Positions 15,688-23,442 of a stretch of 64,000 nucleotides of DNA are shown here, one piece after another. The position numbers were made by a program, and so were the translations under genes. The notes under the pieces were generated by a model that saw nothing but the letters and a program-made list of their open reading frames with translations, was not told where the DNA came from and did no database searches. Where the stretch lies: assembly GCA_965219635.1 (NCBI GenBank), contig OZ244783.1:1922001-1986000 (forward strand), given 5' to 3'. Origin of the DNA: JAPOXR01 sp965219635. GTDB lineage: Bacteria > Pseudomonadota > Alphaproteobacteria > Rhodobacterales > Rhodobacteraceae. The stretch's first letter is position 1. Each line of letters begins with the position of its first letter.

Positions 15688-16779
15688 CTACCCCCTGATC
15701 CGGGCAAGTTCTGCAGGCCGCACCACGCCCCCGATTGCGGTGCATTTCTGGCCCGAGCCCAGAATCTCATTGATCCTGTCATACCTGCCTCCGGACGCGA
15801 CCGGCGCTCCGTCCTCATCCGAATGCCAGCCGAAGACAAACCCGTCATAATATTCAAGGGTCGTGCGGCCATAGCGTGCTGCGAAACTCAGATTGGCCGG
15901 GTCGTATCCAAGGTCGCTCAACGCATCCATACGATCTTCAACAGCCCGGGCGGCCTTTCCGAGCCCCGGGATATAGTTGGCCAAATCCCTCAGCAGCCGG
16001 GGAATACCGGCCATGGGGGCCTTGAGCGCCAGGAGTGTCCGGAAGTGATGCACGGCGCTTGCGCTCAGTGGTCTATCTGCGCTGTCTTCGGACAGCGCCT
16101 TGATGCGTTCGACCACTTCTTCTGCGGTCCTGGTCCCTATTTCCGGACCGGCTTCATGAATCTTGCCCAAAAGGTCCGAACCCTCGGCTTCCAGTTCAAT
16201 GAGCTTACGCTTGTGTCTGGACAGTTTCGTGGCCTTGCTCAGGCGATCAAGCGCCTGGCGGAAATGCGACGGTCTCCACAACTGCCGGAGCAGTTCCTGC
16301 TTGCGCCGCTCGGACAAGCCCAGTCCTTCGACAGCGGCGAGCAGGACGCCAAGGTCGCCTGTCGAGACCCGGATGCCGTTGGTGCCAAGGAGTTCATGAA
16401 AAACCATGAAGACCTCAGCATCGGCCCTGGTCCTGTCTTCGTCGCCAAACTGCTCGAAACCGGTCTGAAGATACTCGCTGGGTTTGTCGGAACCGGGTTC
16501 CTGCTTCCTGAAGACCGATCCAAAGTAGGTGTAGCGCGTCCGCCCCATGCCATTGGCCATATGATGGCCGGCAACAGGAACCGTAAAGTCGGGCCGCAAT
16601 ACCATTTCGTTGCCGGCGGCATCGAACGTCATGTAGGCGCGGGTCCGGATGTCCTCGCCATAGATGTCCAGGAGCTTCGCCGCGGGTTGCAGTATGTCGA
16701 CCTCGACGCGGATGGCCCCCTTGGACTCGAAGAAGTTCAGAATCCGTTCGGCGTCTTCTGCGACAGCCGCTCTATCCAT
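15688..16779 (-). CDS. hisZ: ATP phosphoribosyltransferase regulatory subunit
   Basis: A class II aminoacyl-tRNA-synthetase paralogue (363 residues) that pairs with short HisG and confers histidine feedback control. Seen: motif-2-like RTRYTYFGSVFRKQ and LRPDFTVPVA, and C-terminal GGRYDRINEIL. It lacks the anticodon-binding domain of true HisRS, as expected. I choose the ATG at 16779, which overlaps the hisS stop by 8 bases; a TTG at 16809 is in frame but unlikely. Confidence 0.92.
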   Translation of the reverse strand: MDRAAVAEDAERILNFFESKGAIRVEVDILQPAAKLLDIYGEDIRTRAYMTFDAAGNEMVLRPDFTVPVAGHHMANGMGRTRYTYFGSVFRKQEPGSDKPSEYLQTGFEQFGDEDRTRADAEVFMVFHELLGTNGIRVSTGDLGVLLAAVEGLGLSERRKQELLRQLWRPSHFRQALDRLSKATKLSRHKRKLIELEAEGSDLLGKIHEAGPEIGTRTAEEVVERIKALSEDSADRPLSASAVHHFRTLLALKAPMAGIPRLLRDLANYIPGLGKAARAVEDRMDALSDLGYDPANLSFAARYGRTTLEYYDGFVFGWHSDEDGAPVASGGRYDRINEILGSGQKCTAIGGVVRPAELARIRG

Positions 16780-18271
16780 TTTTGCTGCCCAGCTGGCCAG
16801 TGCGGTCAAGAAACTGGCCGATTTCAGCCGCCAGTTCGGCTCGCTTTACTTCCCACTGCGTAGGTCGCGACTTCCATTCCTCGTGAGAGGCGGTTTCGGC
16901 GATGGATTTTCCGAGTTCCAGATCCTTTACCTGGACAACCCCCCGTTCGAACTCGTCGCTGCCCTGAATTATCGCCAGGGGGGAATTGCGCAGGTCAGCA
17001 TACTTCATCTGCCTGCCGAAATTCCGGGCATTGCCGAGAAACAACTCAGACCTGATGCCTGCCCGCCTGAGTTCGGATACCATCTTCTGGTAGTCGCTCA
17101 TGCGATTCCGGTCCATGACCGTGACGACAACAGGCCCCGACTGAGTGCTCTGTGCAGGATGCAGTTCCTGGAGCGCTGCGAGCAGCCTGTCCACTCCGAC
17201 GGATATGCCTGTAGCGGGCACCTCCTGCCCGGTGAACCGCTTGACGAGGCCGTCGTAGCGGCCGCCCCCGATCACCGACCCGAAGCGCCTTGGCCTGCCC
17301 TTTGCATCAGTGATTTCCACTGTCAGCTCGGCCTCCATGACTGGACCGGTGTAGTAATCCAGTCCGCGGACAATTGACGGTTCAATCGTGCATTGGCTGG
17401 CGCCAATCGCCTGAGCACCCAGCAATTCCATGATCTCTTCGAGTTCAGCGAGGCCCTTGCGCCCGAGTTCGTTGTCCGAGATCATCCCGGCCAGGTGGTT
17501 CAGCGTCCGCGCTGAGTCGGGCCCTCCAGTGCCAAGAAACTCCATGATGAATGCGATCTGGCTATCCGATAGGCCAGCGCCCTGAGTGTAGTCGCCACTC
17601 TCGTCTTTCCGGCCAGTTCCGAGCAGAGCCTTGACACCGGCGGTCCCCAACCGGTCGAGCTTGTCGATGGCGCGGAGAACCGTTCCACGCGCCTTGTCAA
17701 ATGCGTCCTGATCATCCTGGTCAAGTATGCCTGCCGCCACCAGCGCTCCGTCCAGCAGGTTCCTGCTGTTGAGCTTCACCACATATTGGTCGCGCTGCAC
17801 TCCGACGGTCTCAAGGATCTCGCAAGCAAGGCAGCATAATTCGGCATCGGCCGCCATCGTGGCTGCCCCAACGGTGTCAGCATCGCACTGGTAGAATTGC
17901 CGGTAGCGGCCTGGCCCAGGCTTCTCATTGCGCCAGACGGTTCCGACCGCATACCGGCGGTATGGTGTAGGCAGACTATTTCGGAACTGCGCAGCGACCC
18001 TGGCGAGCGGAGCTGTCAGATCATACCGGAGCGCCAGCCATTCCCCATCATCCTTCCAGGCAAAGACGCCTTCATTGGGGCGGTCCTTGTCAGGCAGAAA
18101 CTTTCCGAGGGCATCAAGGTTTTCGACCGCTGGTGTCTCCAGTGGTTCGAAGCCGTAGAGCTGATAGACCGAACAGATCCTGTCCAGCATTTCCTGCCGG
18201 GAGCGGAACTCTTCACCGAAATAGTCCTTGAAGCCCTTAACGGTGATCGGCCGGGGCCTTGGGGATGACAT
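16772..18271 (-). CDS. hisS: Histidine-tRNA ligase
   Basis: Charges tRNA-His in the cytoplasm. The 499-residue protein has class II motif 1 near residues 45-60, motif 2 YRRYAVGTVWRNEKPGPGRY, the histidine-binding string GLDYYTGPVMEAE, motif 3 GGGRYDGLV with GVDRLL, and a C-terminal anticodon domain (VVVTVMDRNRMSDY onward). It carries the long insertion typical of alphaproteobacterial HisRS. It starts the operon with hisZ and hisG. The alphaproteobacterial tRNA-His lacks the usual G-1 in some orders and HisRS co-varies; that could be checked here but not from sequence reading alone. Confidence 0.94.
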   Translation of the reverse strand: MSSPRPRPITVKGFKDYFGEEFRSRQEMLDRICSVYQLYGFEPLETPAVENLDALGKFLPDKDRPNEGVFAWKDDGEWLALRYDLTAPLARVAAQFRNSLPTPYRRYAVGTVWRNEKPGPGRYRQFYQCDADTVGAATMAADAELCCLACEILETVGVQRDQYVVKLNSRNLLDGALVAAGILDQDDQDAFDKARGTVLRAIDKLDRLGTAGVKALLGTGRKDESGDYTQGAGLSDSQIAFIMEFLGTGGPDSARTLNHLAGMISDNELGRKGLAELEEIMELLGAQAIGASQCTIEPSIVRGLDYYTGPVMEAELTVEITDAKGRPRRFGSVIGGGRYDGLVKRFTGQEVPATGISVGVDRLLAALQELHPAQSTQSGPVVVTVMDRNRMSDYQKMVSELRRAGIRSELFLGNARNFGRQMKYADLRNSPLAIIQGSDEFERGVVQVKDLELGKSIAETASHEEWKSRPTQWEVKRAELAAEIGQFLDRTGQLGSKNG

Positions 18272-18884
18272 TGAAGCTTGTACCTATCTGGCAATGAATT
18301 TCGGCCGAGGGTGCGCTTCAACTAAACGCCGTCTTGCCTCGTTGCAACCGGAACAGGCCGGGTTCCCGATTCCGGCCCGCGACGCTGCCACGTATTGAGG
18401 CCGCGCCTGCTGGTTCCTCCGTCGCGTTCAAGCCGGCAATGCAGTCCCCAAAGAGCAACCTGCGGCAACTGCCCCCGGGACCGGTGTTTGCGGAAGTGGA
18501 TCATGCCCACGCAGGAATTTGCATTGAGCCCGCTGTTGAGGATCGTGATCAGACGGACACTTGCATCGAATTCTGCACAGAGCCGCCATAAGGTGTCAGC
18601 TTCCTTGGTTCCCCGCCACTTCCAGCCAATCACCGCGGTTTCCGGCATGCGTCGACAACAGCTGCCGTTTGCAGACCTTGAAGTTTCGGGTTGCGGCAAA
18701 CGCACCGTGCAAAATATTATGGCCGGGCTGCTGCAGCACGACTGGCGCTATGACCGGCGCGATCAGATGGCATCCCTCGACTTGTGCCGACCCGGGATGC
18801 TTCCCGCCGCAGTTGGCTCGGAGAGGAGGCCGGACAGCGGTCGGACACAACAACCCTCAACAAACAAGATCAGGGGAACCACCT
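18272..18884. other. 613-base intergenic region, hisS / tctC
   Basis: Frames on both strands are open for up to 127 codons but their translations have biased, shadow-like composition and no recognisable motif. The region should contain the promoters of hisS (minus) and tctC (plus). I see no tRNA or clear repeat. Confidence 0.5.
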
Positions 18885-19985
18885 ATGCAATTTCATCGTA
18901 GAGTCCGCACATGCACTGTGGCACTGGCCGCAGCCTGCGCTGTCGCCGCTGCTGACGCCCAAGACATGCTCGACCTTTCGGGCGAGACCGTGGAATGGGT
19001 CATTCCGTTTTCGGAAACTGGCGGGTCGGCCCGTTGGGCTAATTTCTATGCGCCGCTGCTCAGTGAAGCTCTTCCCGGCAACCCGGTTGTTGTCGTCAAG
19101 TTCATGCCGGGCGCTGGCTCTACGAAGGGAGCGAACTGGTTTCAGGAACAAGAATATGCCGACAGCAATGGCACGCTCATCTTCGGTTCGTCTGGATCCA
19201 CCCAGTTTCCGTACCTGCTCAATGACCCGAGGGTGAAATACGAATACAATGACTGGCATGTGGTTCTCGCCTCTGGGACGGGCGGTGTCGCCTACCTTCC
19301 CCCTGACCTTGCAGAGATGATGGACGGACTCGACGCCAGCGGGCTACAGGGCACCGACTTCATCTACGGCAGCCAGGGAGCCACCCGGCTTGACCTCGTA
19401 CCGTTGCTGGCTTGGGAAATGCTCGGGCTGACTGTGGACCCCGTGTTTGGAATAACCGGCCGCGGCGACGGCAGGCTGATGTTCGAGCGCGGCGAGGCCA
19501 ATATCGACTATCAGACATCTTCCTCCTATCTCAGCGGCGTGACGCCTCTTGTCGAAGCTGGCACGGCCGTACCGATGATGAGTTGGGGCGCTCTTGACGG
19601 TGACGGTAACATCGTCAGGGACCCGACCTTTCCTGACATGCCGACTTTCAAGGAAGTCTGTGAAGCAACTGATGGTTGCATGACCAGCGGTGAGCAGTGG
19701 GAAGCCTGGAAGGCATTCTTCATCGCGGGATTCCCCGCCCAGAAGATGGTTTTCCTGCCAAACGGAGCAAGTGAATCTGCCGTGGCTACATATTCTGCGG
19801 CTTTCGATGCCGTCCAGGAACGGGCAGATTTCTCCGAGATCTCCGCCAAAGCCCTCGGAAAGTATCCGCAGATGACCGGCGAAAGCGCGGCAACGGCCCT
19901 CGGCAGCGCCACCAATGTTCCCGATGAAGCGCGGGCATATGTCATTGGCTGGCTTGAGGATCGCTACGGCGTTACCCTGAACTGA
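18885..19985 (+). CDS. TctC/Bug-type periplasmic solute-binding protein
   Basis: The binding protein of a tripartite tricarboxylate transporter. A signal peptide (residues 1-26, ending ADAQ) precedes a mature domain opening with VEWVIPFSETGGSARWANF, where family members have the dicarboxylate-binding loop with P-x-x-x-G-G; KFMPGAGSTKGANWF is also family-like. At 366 residues it is longer and more divergent than usual Bug proteins (about 320). The start follows CAGGGGAACC. It is separated from the membrane gene by a strong hairpin. Ligand is unknown; a carboxylate is likely given the downstream PrpF-type isomerase. Confidence 0.85.
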   Translation: MQFHRRVRTCTVALAAACAVAAADAQDMLDLSGETVEWVIPFSETGGSARWANFYAPLLSEALPGNPVVVVKFMPGAGSTKGANWFQEQEYADSNGTLIFGSSGSTQFPYLLNDPRVKYEYNDWHVVLASGTGGVAYLPPDLAEMMDGLDASGLQGTDFIYGSQGATRLDLVPLLAWEMLGLTVDPVFGITGRGDGRLMFERGEANIDYQTSSSYLSGVTPLVEAGTAVPMMSWGALDGDGNIVRDPTFPDMPTFKEVCEATDGCMTSGEQWEAWKAFFIAGFPAQKMVFLPNGASESAVATYSAAFDAVQERADFSEISAKALGKYPQMTGESAATALGSATNVPDEARAYVIGWLEDRYGVTLN

Positions 19986-19995
19986 CCTGAAATAC

Positions 19996-20024
19996 GCCCG
20001 TTCGGCCATTCTGGCCGGACGGGC
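19996..20024 (+). terminator. Intercistronic hairpin between tctC-type and tctAB-type genes
   Basis: Arms of 13 bases (19996-20008 and 20012-20024) pair with one G-T wobble around a TTC loop. No T run follows, so partial termination or protection of the upstream binding-protein message from 3' decay is more likely than full termination. Confidence 0.7.
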
Positions 20025-20056
20025 AAACAACCAAAACACAGCGAAACCCGCGGAAG

Positions 20057-22084
20057 ATGGACATCTTCGCCCTCGCATTGCCAGCACTGAATGATGCGCT
20101 TTCCTTGACACTTCAGGTGAGCGTGTTCGCGCATCTGGCCTTGGGAGTCGCGCTGGGCCTGTGTGTCGGCGTGTTCCCTGGGCTTGGTGGCATCGCCGGC
20201 CTTTCCCTGCTCTTGCCATTCATGTTCGGAATGGAACCCATGTCGGGACTGGCCTTGATGATTGGACTGGTCGCAGTCGTCCCGACTTCCGACACTTTCG
20301 CGTCGGTGCTCATGGGAATTCCCGGCTCATCTGCCTCTCAGGCAACGGTGCTTGACGGATTTCCGATGGCAAAGAGGGGCGAGGCTGCTCGCGCACTCTC
20401 GGCAGCCTTCGCGTCCTCGCTCTTCGGAGGACTGGTCGGCGCCACTTTCCTGACCTTCTTCATCCTGGTCGCACGCCCGATTGTACTCGAGTTTCGTACG
20501 CCCGAACTGCTCATGGTCACCGCGTTCGGCCTGTCCATGGTTGGAATCTTGGCAGGCCGCGTAGCGCTGAAGGGCATCGTGGCCGCAGCGTTGGGCCTGT
20601 TGGCGGGAACAGTCGGCGAGGGGGACAGTGCGGGCGCACTCCGGATGTCTACCTATGACCTCCCCTACCTCACCGACGGTTTCAAGCTCGTCATTGTCGG
20701 GCTTGGGATATTCGCCGTTCCGGAAATCGTTGCGCTGCTGCGCCGTGACCGGTCCATTGCCGAAGGACCTGTTCTGGGCGGCGGCTGGCTGCAGGGCGCC
20801 CGAGACTGGTTTGCCAATATTTGGCTCAGCGTAAGGTGCTCCATAATCGGGGTCGTTGTCGGTGTTATACCCGGGCTCGGCGGTTCCGTTGTGGACTGGA
20901 TCGCCTACGGCCACACCGTGCAGTCGACCAAGGACAAATCCGGGTTCGGCAATGGAAATGTCCGCGGGGTGATCGGCCCGGAGAGTTCAAACAACGCCAA
21001 GGAGGGCGGAGGCCTGGTCCCGACACTCCTGTTCGGCATACCGGGCTCAGGCTCGATGGCCATCTTCATCGGCGCGGTTGCCCTGCTCGGCTCCGGCCAG
21101 ATCGAAGTCGGACCGTCCATGCTGAAGAACAACCTGGACATCACCTATGCGATCGTTTGGCTGCTGGCGGGAGCAAATGTCATCGGAACGGTGATCTGCA
21201 TCGCGGCGTCGGGAGGCATTGCCAGGATAACATCCATACCCTTCAAGCTGCTGGCTCCATTCCTGTTCATGATAATCGCCTTCGCCGCGTTCCAGTCCGG
21301 ACAGAGCCTAATGGATCTGGCCGCCCTGTTCGGTTTTGGCCTGATCGGGATCATGCTTCGGCGCTTCGACTGGTCGCGTCCGGCCTTCCTGATCGGGTTT
21401 GTGCTTTCCAATCCTGCCGAGAACTATGCCAACCAGGCCGTTCAGATTGCATCTTTCCGGTTCCGTCGCGGATTCGAGGAAGGGATCGACTATCTGGTAT
21501 CGCCGATTGTCATCGCCCTTCTGGTTCTGACAGTCGTCTCCGTCATCTTTGGCCTGCGGCAATCCGCCAACATCAGGTCCGAGGGTGATATCCCGTCTGG
21601 AACCAAGCGGGCGCCGATGATCTTCCTGCTGGCGGTGCTTGGCTATTCGCTGGTGGCATTCATTGATGCGTCGTTGATCCCGGATCATGCTTCCGCCGAC
21701 CGGGTATTTCCCCGCTGGGTTGCAGGAGTGGCGATTACCGGATCCCTGATACTGCTCCTCGGCATGATCACGAAGCCTCAATCCCATGCCCGGTTCGCTG
21801 ATCTTGAAGTTGCCGACCGTGCAGAGGGAGTGCGCAACCTTTGGCCAACGGTGGCGTGGTTTGCCGGGCTGTTGGTGCTGACTTCGATATTCGGATTCAT
21901 CATTGCGTTGGCGGTATTTCTGGCTGCCTTCCTGCACTACCGCGCCGGCCGCCGGCCCGTGGCCGCACTTGGGTTGACGGTTATCGGACTGGCATTCATC
22001 TGCACACTAGCAGGCTTGCTCAACCGGGATTTCCCGGCTGGGTTCCTTCAGGAACTGGTTCGGCTTCCATGGCCACTGGGTTGA
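20057..22084 (+). CDS. Tripartite tricarboxylate transporter permease, TctA-TctB fusion
   Basis: A 675-residue membrane protein. The first 500 residues are TctA: the two inverted half-repeats carry the signature loops VFPGLGGIAGLS (about residue 40) and VIPGLGGSVVDW (about 275), with MGIPGSSASQA and FGIPGSGSMA. The last 150 residues hold four further transmembrane helices typical of TctB, fused rather than encoded separately. Together with the binding protein it would import a carboxylate using an ion gradient. The next gene overlaps its last 16 bases. Fused TctAB proteins are known but less common than separate genes. Confidence 0.9.
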   Translation: MDIFALALPALNDALSLTLQVSVFAHLALGVALGLCVGVFPGLGGIAGLSLLLPFMFGMEPMSGLALMIGLVAVVPTSDTFASVLMGIPGSSASQATVLDGFPMAKRGEAARALSAAFASSLFGGLVGATFLTFFILVARPIVLEFRTPELLMVTAFGLSMVGILAGRVALKGIVAAALGLLAGTVGEGDSAGALRMSTYDLPYLTDGFKLVIVGLGIFAVPEIVALLRRDRSIAEGPVLGGGWLQGARDWFANIWLSVRCSIIGVVVGVIPGLGGSVVDWIAYGHTVQSTKDKSGFGNGNVRGVIGPESSNNAKEGGGLVPTLLFGIPGSGSMAIFIGAVALLGSGQIEVGPSMLKNNLDITYAIVWLLAGANVIGTVICIAASGGIARITSIPFKLLAPFLFMIIAFAAFQSGQSLMDLAALFGFGLIGIMLRRFDWSRPAFLIGFVLSNPAENYANQAVQIASFRFRRGFEEGIDYLVSPIVIALLVLTVVSVIFGLRQSANIRSEGDIPSGTKRAPMIFLLAVLGYSLVAFIDASLIPDHASADRVFPRWVAGVAITGSLILLLGMITKPQSHARFADLEVADRAEGVRNLWPTVAWFAGLLVLTSIFGFIIALAVFLAAFLHYRAGRRPVAALGLTVIGLAFICTLAGLLNRDFPAGFLQELVRLPWPLG

Positions 22085-23172
22085 GTCAAACTGCGATCCC
22101 CTACCTGTTCTATCGCGGGGGCACATCACGCGGGCCGTACATGAAGCGCTCCGACCTTCCGGAGGATCAGCAGACACTGGAAAGAGTCCTGGTGGCGATT
22201 GTCGGGTCCGGCCATCCATTGAACATTGACGGGATCGGGGGCAGCGTGGCCGTAACCACCAAGGTTGCCATGCTCTCGACATCCGAAGATGCATGGGCAC
22301 ATGTCGATTACTTCTTTGCCCAGGTTGGCGTCGAAAACCGCCTTGTCGATTTTGGCCCGACCTGCGGCAACATTCTTGCCGGCGTGGGCCCGGCAGCAAT
22401 CGAGATGGGCCTGATTGAAGCGCTGGAGGACAAGACAGAAGTTCGAATCCGAGCGGTCAACACTGAGGCGAGAGTTGCCGCCCTCGTGCGCACTCCCGGG
22501 CAAAACGTCACCTATGACGGAGATGCGGCCATTGACGGTGTTCCTGGAACCGCGGCTCCTGTCGACCTCAAATTCATGGACACGGGGGGCAGCGCGACGG
22601 GCGCCATATTCCCGACAGGCTGCCGCCAGGAAGTCATTCTGGATACACCAGTCAGTTGCGTGGATGTCGCCATGCCCATGGTAATTGCGCGAGCCGCAGA
22701 TTTTGGTGTGACCGGCTATGAGTCAGCAAGCGAACTTGACGAAAACAAGGACCTTCTGGACCAGCTGGAAGAAATCAGATTGATTGCAGGACAGCGAATG
22801 GGACTCGGTGACGTGAGCAAGTCCGTCATTCCGAAATTCGGGCTGGTTGCGCCTCCCCGGAATGCGGGAGCATTGGCAGTCCGCTACTTCATGCCATGGT
22901 CCTGCCATCCTTCGCTTGCAGTCACAGGGTCTCAGTGCCTTGCCGCCTGCCTGTTGGCGGAAGGTACTATCTGCGATGGTTTGGCCCGCGACAGACACAC
23001 ATCGCCATCTCAACTCCAACTTGAGCACCCGATGGGAAGCCTTGATGTTGTGGTCGAGTTTGAGCAGGCCGGCGGGGAGTTCAGCATTGTCTCATCCGGG
23101 CTGGTACGAACCGCCAGGAAGATTGCGGACGGCAAGGTATTTGTTCCGCACAGCATCTGGCCAGGCCATTGA
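22069..23172 (+). CDS. PrpF-family isomerase (4-oxalomesaconate tautomerase-like)
   Basis: A 367-residue diaminopimelate-epimerase-fold isomerase of the PrpF/GalD/LigU group, which shift a double bond in tricarboxylates such as 2-methylaconitate or 4-oxalomesaconate. Seen: N-terminal IPYLFYRGGTSRGPYM, the GIGGSVAVTTKVAML block, DFGPTCGNILAGVGPAAIE with the catalytic cysteine region, and C-terminal LEHPMGSLDVVVE. The ATG at 22069 overlaps the transporter's stop by 16 bases, so translation is coupled. The genomic link to a tricarboxylate importer supports a tricarboxylate substrate. No downstream lyase or hydratase gene is present. Confidence 0.88.
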   Translation: MATGLSQTAIPYLFYRGGTSRGPYMKRSDLPEDQQTLERVLVAIVGSGHPLNIDGIGGSVAVTTKVAMLSTSEDAWAHVDYFFAQVGVENRLVDFGPTCGNILAGVGPAAIEMGLIEALEDKTEVRIRAVNTEARVAALVRTPGQNVTYDGDAAIDGVPGTAAPVDLKFMDTGGSATGAIFPTGCRQEVILDTPVSCVDVAMPMVIARAADFGVTGYESASELDENKDLLDQLEEIRLIAGQRMGLGDVSKSVIPKFGLVAPPRNAGALAVRYFMPWSCHPSLAVTGSQCLAACLLAEGTICDGLARDRHTSPSQLQLEHPMGSLDVVVEFEQAGGEFSIVSSGLVRTARKIADGKVFVPHSIWPGH

Positions 23173-23442
23173 TGCAATAGACGCCAGTCAAACCCGGATG
23201 AATAACTGTGGCGCTTGAGGCACCAAGACCGCCGGGGGTGCGTTGCCAATGAACACACATTGCGGCGGTCAATAAGCATGCGTGCCGCCGGAATTGTACC
23301 GCCCGTGATCCTGCCCTTCACAGGGTTCGAGTTATTGGTTCTGCTGGACTCGCCCCCCAGACAGCAATTCCGTTACCTACAAATTACAGGCACGGGGTTC
23401 TTTAGGCCCAGCGCTACAATCAGTTGAAAGTACGAACTGCCA

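Noticed and set aside
15823..16863. Plus-strand frame of 346 codons
   Set aside because: Antisense to hisZ, no family motif.
18322..18705. Minus-strand 127-codon frame in the hisS/tctC gap
   Set aside because: No family motif, no ribosome site, Arg/Ser/Cys-rich; treated as non-coding.
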